Part shown: positions 22,948 through 31,369 of the stretch, in pieces | Layout: each line of letters begins with the position of its first letter | Position numbering within the stretch: position 1 is the first letter of the stretch | Source: Ruminococcus sp. | GTDB taxonomy: Bacteria > Bacillota > Clostridia > Oscillospirales > Ruminococcaceae | Length of the DNA stretch: 34,832 nucleotides | Assembly (NCBI GenBank): GCA_014799805.1 | Contig: JAAVHJ010000011.1 | Coordinates: 1 to 34,832 of the forward strand | Reading direction: 5' to 3' | Translations under genes and position numbers: made by a program | Notes under the pieces: model-generated | What the model was told of the DNA's origin: nothing | Database searches by the model: none | What the model saw: the letters and a program-made list of their open reading frames with translations, nothing else

Positions 22948-24342
22948 TTGAATTTAGATAGAAATAATCTGCCAAAGCCTGAAATTTGTATGCAAGAAAT
23001 TAAAAACTGGCTTGCACAAAGACCAGAACCGCCAAAAGCTTATTTACATGCATTCGGCTGTCAATTAAATGTTGCAGACGGTGAAAATTTAGCAGGTATT
23101 TTGCAAGCAATGGGTTATGTGATGACAGATGATGTCAAACAAGCGTCTTTGATTTTATATCATACTTGTGCTGTGCGTGAAAATGCCGAAGATAGGGTAT
23201 TTGGGACATTGGGAAGTATTAAAAAATTAAAACAGGAAAATCCAGCATTAATTATTTGTGTGACAGGTTGCATGACAGCACAAAAACAAGTTGCAGATAA
23301 AATTGCAAAATCTTATCGATATGTAGATATTGTATTAGGAACTTCTGCTGTGAATAAATTTGCACAAATGTTATATGCACATATGCATGGGCTGAGATAT
23401 GCACAGGATATTGAAACTGTGATTGATATTCCTGAAAATTTAGACCCGTTAAGAGAAAGTAAATTCAAAGCTTCTGTGCCAATTATGTATGGTTGTAATA
23501 ATTTTTGTACATACTGTATTGTGCCATATGTCAGAGGCAGAGAACGTAGCAGAAAACCAGAAAATATTATTGCAGAAGTAAAAAAATTAATTCAAGATGG
23601 CTATAAAGAAATTATGCTGTTAGGACAAAATGTGAATTCTTACGGAAAAGATTTAGAAATAAAAATTACATTTCCTGAATTATTGCGTGAATTAAATAAA
23701 ATTTCTGGTGAATACTGGATTAGATTCATGTCATCACACCCAAAAGATGCGACGCCTGAATTAATGGATTGTATTTTAGAATGCGAACATGTGGCAAAAC
23801 ATTTGCATTTGCCTGTGCAATCTGGTAGCAATGCAATTTTAAAACGCATGAATCGTAATTATACAGTTGAAAAATATTTATCACAAGTGAATTATATTCG
23901 TGCAAAAAGTCCTGATTTTTCATTGACAACGGATTTAATTATTGGTTTTCCTGACGAAAGTGAACAGGATTTTCAGGCAACACTCGCACTTGTGAAACAA
24001 GTCAAATATGATAATATGTATTCGTTTATTTATTCTAAGCGTACAGGAACAAAGGCTGCTAGTATGCCAGATAGTATTTCTGATTCTGAAAAAAGCCAAA
24101 GAATGCAGGAATTACTAGCTGTGCAACGTGAAATTTCAGTAGAAAATAATAAGCGATTTATTGGAAAAATTCTAACTGTATTATGTGACGGTGAAAGTAA
24201 AAAACGTTCAGGCAATATGACAGGCAGAAGTTCTGAAAATATGCTAGTAGAATTTGCAGGAAATGCAGATATGTTAGGGAAATTTTTAAAAATTAAAATT
24301 ACAGATAGTCGCAGTAATTGTATTATTGGCGAAATTATTTAA
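22948..24342 (+). CDS. miaB: tRNA-2-methylthio-N6-dimethylallyladenosine synthase MiaB
   Basis: A 464-residue radical SAM methylthiotransferase that adds the 2-methylthio group to i6A37 of tRNA, using two [4Fe-4S] clusters. The N-terminal UPF0004 domain has 'HAFGCQLNVADGE' (Cys38), 'HTCAVRENAEDRV' (Cys74) and 'VTGCMTAQ' (Cys108). The radical SAM cysteines 183, 187 and 190 lie in 'CNNFCTYCIVPYVRGRERSR'. A TRAM domain ends the protein (about 395-464). I prefer TTG 22948, since GAGGTG at 22936-22941 is 6 nt before it; GTG 22939 is part of that site. miaA, which makes the substrate modification, is in the same gene cluster at 30093-31049. Confidence 0.95.
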   Translation: MNLDRNNLPKPEICMQEIKNWLAQRPEPPKAYLHAFGCQLNVADGENLAGILQAMGYVMTDDVKQASLILYHTCAVRENAEDRVFGTLGSIKKLKQENPALIICVTGCMTAQKQVADKIAKSYRYVDIVLGTSAVNKFAQMLYAHMHGLRYAQDIETVIDIPENLDPLRESKFKASVPIMYGCNNFCTYCIVPYVRGRERSRKPENIIAEVKKLIQDGYKEIMLLGQNVNSYGKDLEIKITFPELLRELNKISGEYWIRFMSSHPKDATPELMDCILECEHVAKHLHLPVQSGSNAILKRMNRNYTVEKYLSQVNYIRAKSPDFSLTTDLIIGFPDESEQDFQATLALVKQVKYDNMYSFIYSKRTGTKAASMPDSISDSEKSQRMQELLAVQREISVENNKRFIGKILTVLCDGESKKRSGNMTGRSSENMLVEFAGNADMLGKFLKIKITDSRSNCIIGEII

Positions 24343-24371
24343 TTATATTTTATGTAAAGGAGTATGTATAT

Positions 24372-24779
24372 ATGGATATTATTCAAATGACAAGAGAATT
24401 AGGCAAGGCAATTCAGGCAGATGACAGATATATTGCTTATTGTCTGGCAAAACAAGCCAATGACGAAGATGAACAGTTACAAGCTTTGATTAATGCCTTT
24501 AATTTAAAGCGTGTCGAATTGCAAATGGAAATTGCGAAACCTGATAAAGATAATGATAAAGTTCAGGAATTAAATAATTTAATTAAAGATAATTATCAGA
24601 AAATTATGAGTAATCCAAAAATGATGGTTTATAACAGTACAAAATCTGCTATGGATGAATTAATGAGTCAAATTAATACTGTTATTTCTATGTCTGCTAA
24701 TGGCGTGAATCCAGATGAAATTGATGTGACAACAGCTTCTTGTGTAGGCGATTGCGGAAGTTGTGGCGGTTGTGGCTAA
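24372..24779 (+). CDS. ylbF: YlbF/YmcA-family protein with Cys-rich tail
   Basis: A 135-residue helical protein of the Com_YlbF family: 'MDIIQMTRELGKAIQADDRYIAY' is the usual opening, and a long coiled-coil-like middle covers about 25-115. In B. subtilis YlbF, YmcA and YaaT form a complex that carries [4Fe-4S] clusters and assists RNase Y and sporulation or competence control. The C-terminus here is cysteine-rich (C-x3-C-x2-C-x2-C: 'SCVGDCGSCGGCG'). It is well placed for a metal or Fe-S site, but this is inferred. AAAGGAG lies 8 nt before ATG 24372; an upstream start inside miaB is unlikely. The miaB gene precedes it by 29 nt. Confidence 0.82.
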   Translation: MDIIQMTRELGKAIQADDRYIAYCLAKQANDEDEQLQALINAFNLKRVELQMEIAKPDKDNDKVQELNNLIKDNYQKIMSNPKMMVYNSTKSAMDELMSQINTVISMSANGVNPDEIDVTTASCVGDCGSCGGCG

Positions 24780-24783
24780 TGCT

Positions 24784-25494
24784 ATGCCAAAAGTGATAAA
24801 AAGAGGCTTTGTGCCAACAGATACAAGGCAATTTGATAAAAAATCTTTGCAGATATTACAGCAGGCTGGAGAAGAAATTTATTTTTTATTAAACAGAGGC
24901 TATTCTGTGAAAACAGCAACTACTTTTGTGGGGAATCATTATTTGTTATCTAAACGACAAAGACTTGCTTTAGCAAGAATGATTTCCCCAGAGGAAAATA
25001 TTTATATTCGTAAAAAGAAAGAATTATCCACAAAAAATCTTGCAGGAGAAATTTTATATATTGACGGTTTTAATATTATTATTACACTGGAAATTGCTTT
25101 TTCAGGTTCATTGCTGTTAGACTGCATGGACGGTACTATCAGAGATTTAGCAGGACTAAGAGGGACTTATTGCTTAATTGACAAAACAGATTTGGCAATT
25201 TTGGCAATGCGTGAATTTTTTCAGGAATCTAACATAAAAAAAGCCGTTTTTTATTTAGATAAGCCGATTTCTAATTCTGGAAGATTAAAGCAAAGAATTC
25301 TGGAATTAATGGCAGAATCTGAATTTGAAATTGCTGTTGAAATTGAAAATCCTGTTGATTTAATTCTAAAACAAAAGCATCATGTTGTGACAGCAGATGC
25401 AATTATTTTAGATGCCTGCGAAAGCTGGTATAATCTCACTCGTGCAGTGATTGCGAAAAAAATCGGCAATTATAATTATATAAAAATTTTTTAA
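24784..25494 (+). CDS. DUF434 domain protein
   Basis: A 236-residue protein. The N-terminal part fits DUF434: 'RGFVPTDTRQF', 'EIYFLLNRGYSVKTATTFVGNHYLLSKRQRLALARM'. The C-terminal part begins 'EILYIDGFNIIITLEIAFSG' and continues 'DGTIRDLAGLRGTY' and 'FYLDKPISNSGRLKQRI', which matches the DUF5616-type partner domain. The aspartates here ('YIDGFN', 'LDKP', 'TADAII') recall PIN/NYN-like nucleases, but activity is inference. The start is uncertain: ATG 24784 is 4 nt after the YlbF stop, while a GTG at 24763 would overlap it. Neither has a strong ribosome-binding site, so coupling to YlbF translation is likely. mutS follows by 27 nt. Confidence 0.78.
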   Translation: MPKVIKRGFVPTDTRQFDKKSLQILQQAGEEIYFLLNRGYSVKTATTFVGNHYLLSKRQRLALARMISPEENIYIRKKKELSTKNLAGEILYIDGFNIIITLEIAFSGSLLLDCMDGTIRDLAGLRGTYCLIDKTDLAILAMREFFQESNIKKAVFYLDKPISNSGRLKQRILELMAESEFEIAVEIENPVDLILKQKHHVVTADAIILDACESWYNLTRAVIAKKIGNYNYIKIF

Positions 25495-25521
25495 TTTTAA
25501 TATACAGAGAGGAGCTTTTTT

Positions 25522-28131
25522 TTGAAGCTGAAACATATTAGAAAAGAACAATTATCCCCTATGATGCAACAGTATTTTGAAGTAAAGCAAAATTATCAGG
25601 ATTGTATTTTATTTTATCGTCTGGGCGATTTTTATGAAATGTTTTTTGATGATGCGATACGAGTATCAAGAGATTTGGAATTAACACTCACAGGACGTGA
25701 ATGCGGTTTAAAAGAAAGAGCTCCTATGTGCGGTGTGCCATATCATAGTTATGAATTATATGTCAAGAAATTACTGGAATTAGGCTATAAAATAGCTATC
25801 TGTGAGCAAATGACAGACCCGTCAGAAAGTAAGGGACTTGTAGAACGTGAAGTGATTCGGGTAATTACGCCAGGGACTGTATTTGATATGCTAGATGATG
25901 CTAGTAATAATTATTTATGCAGTATTTATTGTAAAAATAATCATACAGCATTATGTTTTGCGGATTTGTCCACTGGTGAAGCGTCTGTATATGCTGTTTC
26001 AGGTGCATATCAACAGGAGGAAATGCTGAATTTATTATCTAGATATATGCCTGCTGAAATTTTATTTAATCAGGAATTTTTAAATCAGAAAGAAGTCACC
26101 AGATTTTTAAAAATCAGATTAAAATGCCTTTGTAATTTAAGAGATGACGCATGTTTTTCACCTGAATTGCAAAATAAAATTGTTTGTCAGCAATTTTCTG
26201 TACAAGCAATAGAAGAATTAGGCTTGCAATTAAATCATATAGAAACTTATGCTGTTTGTGGCTTATTTGAATATATTCAGAATACGCAGAAATCTCCTGT
26301 TGGAAGATTTGTAAATTTAGAATTAAGTGATAGTGCGTCTTATTTGATATTAGATTATAATGCATTAAGAAATTTAGAATTAACTTCTACATTAAGAACA
26401 GGTAACAAGAAACATACTTTGTTAGGGGTTCTGGATAGTACAAAGACGGCTATGGGCAAGCGTATGTTAAAACAATGGATTGAACGTCCATTGAGAAATC
26501 CTGCTGGAATTATCGCAAGACTAGATGCGGTAGAATGTTTCATAAAGCATAGTATGGAGCTGTTGCAGTTACAAGATTGTTTAGACAATGTTTATGATTT
26601 AGAAAGATTAATGACAAGAATTGTGTATAAAAAAGCCACTCCAAAAGATTTGCGTGCTTTATGCCAGACAGCAAAAGAATTGCCAGAATTGAAAAAAATT
26701 TTAGCTTGTTTTGAAGATAGTATGTTATTAAAAAAATTAAATCGTAATATTTCGGATTTATCGCATTTAGCAGATTTAATTGATAAAGCGATTGTAGAAG
26801 AACCGCCTGCTTTGCTGAAAGATGGTGGTGTGATAAAAACAGGTTTTGATAAGAATCTTGATGAATTCAGAGATATTATGGAACATGGCAGTGACAGAAT
26901 TGAACAAATCTGTGAAACAGAACGACAGAAAACAGGCATTAAAAATTTAAAAATAGGCAATAATAAAGTATTTGGCTATTATCTGGAAGTCACAAGGTCT
27001 TATTATGACAGAATACCAGATTATTATATCAGAAAACAAACACTTGCAAATGCAGAAAGATTTATTACAAGAGAATTAAAAGAAATTGAGAATTCCGTTT
27101 TAGGTGCGAAAGATAAGGCTTTGCAATTAGAACAAGAATTATATACACAAGTAAGAGATTATTTAGCACAGGCATTAATACAAGTTCAGGAAACAGCTTC
27201 GGCAATCGCACAAATTGATGTATTAGTATCTTTTGCAGAAACGGCATCTAAAAATGATTATCAAAAACCTGAAATTGCAATTGATGGTGTATTGCATATT
27301 CAAGACGGACGGCATCCTGTTGTGGAACAAATGCTTGATGATGTATTTGTTCCAAATGATGTGTATCTTGATAATAATCAGAATAAAATGGCAATTATTA
27401 CTGGTCCTAATATGTCTGGTAAATCTACTTATATGCGACAAACGGCTTTAATTGTCCTGATGGCACAAATGGGAAGTTTTGTTCCCGCAAGCTATGCAAA
27501 AATTTCTACTGTAGATAGAATTTTTACACGTGTAGGGGCTTCTGATGATTTGGCAGCAGGAGAAAGTACTTTTATGGTAGAAATGAAAGAAGTTGCAGAA
27601 ATTTTACGTTATGCAACTAAAAATAGTCTTGTGATTCTTGATGAAGTTGGCAGAGGAACTTCAACTTTTGATGGAATTAGCATTGCAAAAGCCGTTGCAG
27701 AGTATATCTGCTGTGATAAAAAATTAGGCTGTAAGACGTTATTTGCAACGCATTATCATGAATTGATTTCATTAGAACAGGAATTGCAAGGCGTCAGAAA
27801 TTATAGCATTGCTGTCAGAAAAAATAAAGATGGTATCAGATTCTTGCGTAAAATTGTTTCTGGTGGTACAGATGACAGTTATGGTGTTGATGTTGCAAAA
27901 TTAGCAGGTCTGCCAAATAAAGTGCTTGACCGTGCAAGAAAATTATTAAAAGAATTAGAAGAAAATAAACCTGTACAGAAATTAGAAAAATTAGAATCAG
28001 AGCAACAGTTTAGTTTTGCGATTCAGAGAGAATCTGAAATTTTGAAGGAATTAAAACGGATTAATATTGCAGAATTGTCAGATATAGAATGCAGGGAGTT
28101 TCTGGAAGAACTTTGCCAGATGTTAAATTGA
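25522..28131 (+). CDS. mutS: DNA mismatch repair protein MutS
   Basis: An 869-residue mismatch recognition ATPase. The mismatch-reading Phe-x-Glu is in 'RLGDFYEMFFDDA' (Phe37, Glu39), followed by connector, lever ('NLELTSTLRTG') and clamp domains. Walker A is 'GPNMSGKSTYMRQ' (about 628-640), then 'ASDDLAAGESTFMVEM', Walker B 'SLVILDEVGRGTSTFDG' and 'LFATHYHEL'. Length is normal (850-880). It starts at TTG 25522, with AGAGGAG 8 nt upstream. mutL begins 13 nt after the stop. Together they find and process replication mismatches. The last 60 residues are the usual C-terminal dimer/tetramer region. Confidence 0.97.
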   Translation: MKLKHIRKEQLSPMMQQYFEVKQNYQDCILFYRLGDFYEMFFDDAIRVSRDLELTLTGRECGLKERAPMCGVPYHSYELYVKKLLELGYKIAICEQMTDPSESKGLVEREVIRVITPGTVFDMLDDASNNYLCSIYCKNNHTALCFADLSTGEASVYAVSGAYQQEEMLNLLSRYMPAEILFNQEFLNQKEVTRFLKIRLKCLCNLRDDACFSPELQNKIVCQQFSVQAIEELGLQLNHIETYAVCGLFEYIQNTQKSPVGRFVNLELSDSASYLILDYNALRNLELTSTLRTGNKKHTLLGVLDSTKTAMGKRMLKQWIERPLRNPAGIIARLDAVECFIKHSMELLQLQDCLDNVYDLERLMTRIVYKKATPKDLRALCQTAKELPELKKILACFEDSMLLKKLNRNISDLSHLADLIDKAIVEEPPALLKDGGVIKTGFDKNLDEFRDIMEHGSDRIEQICETERQKTGIKNLKIGNNKVFGYYLEVTRSYYDRIPDYYIRKQTLANAERFITRELKEIENSVLGAKDKALQLEQELYTQVRDYLAQALIQVQETASAIAQIDVLVSFAETASKNDYQKPEIAIDGVLHIQDGRHPVVEQMLDDVFVPNDVYLDNNQNKMAIITGPNMSGKSTYMRQTALIVLMAQMGSFVPASYAKISTVDRIFTRVGASDDLAAGESTFMVEMKEVAEILRYATKNSLVILDEVGRGTSTFDGISIAKAVAEYICCDKKLGCKTLFATHYHELISLEQELQGVRNYSIAVRKNKDGIRFLRKIVSGGTDDSYGVDVAKLAGLPNKVLDRARKLLKELEENKPVQKLEKLESEQQFSFAIQRESEILKELKRINIAELSDIECREFLEELCQMLN

Positions 28132-28144
28132 AAGGGATTTTATT

Positions 28145-30073
28145 ATGTCAGCAATTATGGTATTGGATAAACATGTTGCAGAATTAATTGCAGCAGGGGA
28201 AGTGATTGAAAAGCCTGCGTCTGTTATTAAAGAGCTAGTCGAAAATGCAATTGATGCAGGAGCAAAACGTATTACAGTAGAAATTAAAAACGGTGGTACT
28301 TCTTTTATGCGTATTGTTGATGACGGCTGTGGCATGTCAGCTGAAGATGTCCCGAAAGCATTTCTTCGGCATGCAACCAGCAAAGTATGCAAAAAAGAAG
28401 ATTTAGAACAGATTCATACGTTAGGGTTTCGTGGTGAAGCTCTTGCCTCTGTAGCAGCAGTTTCTAAAGTTACTGTTATGACAAAACGCCGTGAAGATGA
28501 TTTTGGCTCACAGTATGAAATCATTGGCGGTGAGGGTGGCATTGTGGAAGAATGTGGCTGTCCTGATGGGACAACGCTAATTATTAAAGATTTATTTTTT
28601 AACGTTCCCGCAAGAAAAAAATTTATGAAACGTGATACAACAGAGGGAAATGCTGTTTCTCAAATGATTCAGAAAATTGCTATCTCACACCCTGAAATTG
28701 CTTTTAAATTTATTCGGGATAATAAAATAGATTTTCACTCTGACGGCACAGGCGAATTATTAACGGCTATTTATGCTGTTTATGGGAAAGATTTTGCAGG
28801 AGATTTAATTCCTGTTTGTCATGAACAAGAAAATGTTTCTGTAAAAGGCTATGTGATTAAGCCGTTATATGCAAAAAGTAATCGTAGTTTCCAGAATTTT
28901 TTTGTGAATACCAGATATGTCAAATCAAGAACTTGTTCTGTTGCAATTGAAAGTGCTTATGAAAATTTATTAATGACAAATAAATTTCCAGCATGTGTGC
29001 TTTTATTAACAATGCCCCCTGATACACTTGATGTGAATATTCACCCTGCAAAGGCAGAAGTCAGATTTTCTGATGAGCGAAAAGTAATTGATGCGATTTA
29101 TTCTGCTGTGAAAAATGCATTTGCACAAGAAGGTCTGATTTATGATTTTCAAACCAGAAAAGCCGAATGGTATGGTGATAATGCTAATATAAAACCGCAA
29201 TCAAAAGTGTTTGAAGAAATTCCAGAACAACCCGCTAAAAAATTAGTATATACGCCTTTAAAACAAAGTGATATGCCATTCCGTGTACAGATAACAAATT
29301 ATAATCAAAATAATAAAAATCAAAAAACACAAGAATTTACAGAGTCTTTGCCGAAATCTGTATTTGTATCAGAAAATTATCTTGATATACAGGGAGAACC
29401 AGACGAAGAAGAATTAATTTCAAAAAATGCTCCTGAATTAGCAGTGCAGGAAAAAGTTCAGGAAACATTAATTTCAGAAAATAAAAAATCTAAAAAATTA
29501 TTTCCAGATGTTCATGTGATTGGAGAATTATTTGCAAATTATATTATTGCACAGTCAGAAGATTCTATGATAATGATTGATAAGCATGCCGCACATGAAA
29601 GAATTATTTTTGAAAAATTAAAGAAAAATAATGGCACGCAATATCAGCAAAAATTATTACAGCCAATTAAAATATTAATAACGCTTGATGAATTTTCTGC
29701 TATGGAAGAAAATCAGGCATTATTAGAAAATTTAGGATTTGCATTTGATTTTTCAGAAAAGCCTGAATTAATTACAGTTGGAATACCAGCCTTTTTTGAA
29801 GGCTTGCATTTAGATGAAATTATACAAGAAATTGCTAGTAATTTATACTTGGGAAAAGTGAATCCACAAAGTCATATGCTAGATGATTTATTACATGAAT
29901 TGGCTTGCAAATCTGCGATAAGAGCCAATGATAAAAATAGTATGTCAGAATTACAGGCATTAGCCGAACAAGTTTGCAATGATGAAGCAATTAGACATTG
30001 TCCACATGGTCGCCCTGTAATGTTTGTCATGTCAAAATATGAACTGGAAAAGCAATTTAAAAGAAAATTATAA
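28145..30073 (+). CDS. mutL: DNA mismatch repair protein MutL (endonuclease type)
   Basis: A 642-residue protein. The N-terminal GHKL ATPase is clear: 'GEVIEKPASVIKELVENAIDAGA', 'DDGCGM', 'RHATSKV' and 'LGFRGEALASV', then the transducer domain 'NVHPAKAEVRF' (with Ile for Val). The linker is about 345-455. The C-terminal nuclease motif normally reads DQHAxxExxxxE; here it is 'DKHAAHERIIFE' (about 479-490), keeping Asp, His and both Glu but with Lys for Gln. 'ACKSAIRA' and 'CPHGRP' complete the nuclease metal site. This fits the nicking MutL of bacteria without MutH. It is coupled to mutS. Confidence 0.95.
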   Translation: MSAIMVLDKHVAELIAAGEVIEKPASVIKELVENAIDAGAKRITVEIKNGGTSFMRIVDDGCGMSAEDVPKAFLRHATSKVCKKEDLEQIHTLGFRGEALASVAAVSKVTVMTKRREDDFGSQYEIIGGEGGIVEECGCPDGTTLIIKDLFFNVPARKKFMKRDTTEGNAVSQMIQKIAISHPEIAFKFIRDNKIDFHSDGTGELLTAIYAVYGKDFAGDLIPVCHEQENVSVKGYVIKPLYAKSNRSFQNFFVNTRYVKSRTCSVAIESAYENLLMTNKFPACVLLLTMPPDTLDVNIHPAKAEVRFSDERKVIDAIYSAVKNAFAQEGLIYDFQTRKAEWYGDNANIKPQSKVFEEIPEQPAKKLVYTPLKQSDMPFRVQITNYNQNNKNQKTQEFTESLPKSVFVSENYLDIQGEPDEEELISKNAPELAVQEKVQETLISENKKSKKLFPDVHVIGELFANYIIAQSEDSMIMIDKHAAHERIIFEKLKKNNGTQYQQKLLQPIKILITLDEFSAMEENQALLENLGFAFDFSEKPELITVGIPAFFEGLHLDEIIQEIASNLYLGKVNPQSHMLDDLLHELACKSAIRANDKNSMSELQALAEQVCNDEAIRHCPHGRPVMFVMSKYELEKQFKRKL

Positions 30074-30092
30074 ATTTAAAAAAGGTGATTGT

Positions 30093-31049
30093 GTGCAGAA
30101 TAAAAAAATAAAAGTACTTGCGATTGTTGGGGCAACAGCTTCTGGAAAAACGGCTTTGGGCGTGGAGTTGGCAAAAAAATTTGATGGTGAAGTCATTTCA
30201 GCAGATTCTATGCAGATTTATCAAGGTCTGGATATTACAACGGCAAAGCCTACTCAGGAAGAAATGCAGAATATTAAGCATCATTTAATTGGATTTCAGC
30301 CCAGAACAGAAAATTTTTCTGTTGCAGATTATGTAAATTTAGCAAATGAAAAAATTCAGGAAGTTGTCAGTCGTGGAAAATTGCCAATTTTGGTTGGTGG
30401 GACTGGATTATATATAGATTCTGTATTGAAAGGCATGCAGTTTTCACCAGAGGGAGATTCTCAGATTCGTCAGAAATTAATCCAACGTGTCGAAGCAGAG
30501 GGCATAGAAAATTTATATCAGGAGCTACAGGCTCTTGATTTAGAAGCAAGTCAGAAAATTCACCCAAATAATCATGTAAGAGTGATTCGGGCATTAGAAA
30601 TTTGTCTTGCAACGGGGAAAAGCTTTACAGAGTATAAAGCAAAAAATAATTCTCATGAATCGCCTTATGATGTATTCTGGTTGGGTCTGGATTATGCAAA
30701 TCGGCAAGATTTATATGATAAAATTAATCAACGTGTCTATCAAATGCTAGAACAGGGCATGTTGGAAGAAGTACAACAGGCTTATCAACAGGGAACTGTT
30801 GGGACAGCGTCTATGGCAATTGGCTATAAAGAATTAATTTTGTATTTAGAAAAAAAAGCAAGTTTGCAAGAGTGTATTGCTTTGATTCAGCAGGAAACAA
30901 GAAGATATGCGAAACGGCAATTAACTTGGTTTCGGCGAAATGCTCAAATTCAGTGGTTAATTTTGAGCAAAAATGACGAACTGCAAAAAATTTCTGAAAA
31001 AGCACAAAAAATGATAGCCAAAAATGAAAATATGTGGTATAATGTTTAG
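30093..31049 (+). CDS. miaA: tRNA dimethylallyltransferase MiaA
   Basis: A 318-residue enzyme that transfers dimethylallyl from DMAPP to A37 of tRNAs reading UNN codons, the step before MiaB. P-loop 'IVGATASGKTALGVELA' (about 10-26), 'ISADSMQIYQGLDITTAKPT', 'VGGTGLYIDSVLKG', and the tRNA-contact part 'SMAIGYKEL' and 'RRYAKRQLTWFRRN' (with 'T' before RRYAKRQ) are all present. GTG 30093 is chosen: AAGGTG lies 5 nt upstream, and earlier in-frame starts would overlap mutL by up to 50 nt with no good site. It is followed by hfq, the widespread miaA-hfq order. Confidence 0.95.
   Translation: MQNKKIKVLAIVGATASGKTALGVELAKKFDGEVISADSMQIYQGLDITTAKPTQEEMQNIKHHLIGFQPRTENFSVADYVNLANEKIQEVVSRGKLPILVGGTGLYIDSVLKGMQFSPEGDSQIRQKLIQRVEAEGIENLYQELQALDLEASQKIHPNNHVRVIRALEICLATGKSFTEYKAKNNSHESPYDVFWLGLDYANRQDLYDKINQRVYQMLEQGMLEEVQQAYQQGTVGTASMAIGYKELILYLEKKASLQECIALIQQETRRYAKRQLTWFRRNAQIQWLILSKNDELQKISEKAQKMIAKNENMWYNV
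31031..31043 (+). promoter_or_regulatory. Possible hfq promoter inside the end of miaA
   Basis: TGTGG-TATAAT (TATAAT at 31038-31043) is an extended -10 that overlaps the miaA stop region. The -35 position (31015-31020, TAGCCA) is poor. It would give hfq an independent, possibly weak transcript. Confidence 0.35.
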
Positions 31050-31111
31050 TAGATATTTCTGTAATTAAGAGATAAGAAATATTTTGTTTATTTTGAAAGG
31101 AGATAAAATTT

Positions 31112-31363
31112 ATGAACATGAATCTTCAGGACACATTTCTGAATCAAGCACGCAAGGAAAGAATACCAGTGACAACTTATTTGGTAAATGGTTTTCAAAT
31201 CAAGGGTCTTGTAAAGGGCTTTGATAATTATGTAGTTATTCTTGATTGTACTGGTCAGCAACAGCTTGTGTACAAGCACGCAATTTCTACAATTATGCCA
31301 TCTCGTCCAGTGTCTGTTATGGATAATAATAATAGTAATAATAACGAGGACAAGCAGGAATAA
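31112..31363 (+). CDS. hfq: RNA chaperone Hfq
   Basis: An 83-residue Sm-like protein that forms a hexamer, binds U-rich and A-rich RNA and aids sRNA pairing. Sm1: '[41 protein letters not shown]' (residues 4-44). Sm2: '[16 protein letters not shown]' with the Tyr-Lys-His signature. The C-terminal tail is short and Asn/Asp-rich. AAAGGAG before the ATG is strong. It lies 62 nt after miaA. The adaptor-like gene starts 6 nt after its stop. Confidence 0.96.
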   Translation: MNMNLQDTFLNQARKERIPVTTYLVNGFQIKGLVKGFDNYVVILDCTGQQQLVYKHAISTIMPSRPVSVMDNNNSNNNEDKQE

Positions 31364-31369
31364 GCCGTT

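Noticed and set aside
30024-30092. Upstream extension of miaA into mutL
   Set aside because: The added residues do not match MiaA, and a good ribosome-binding site stands before GTG 30093.
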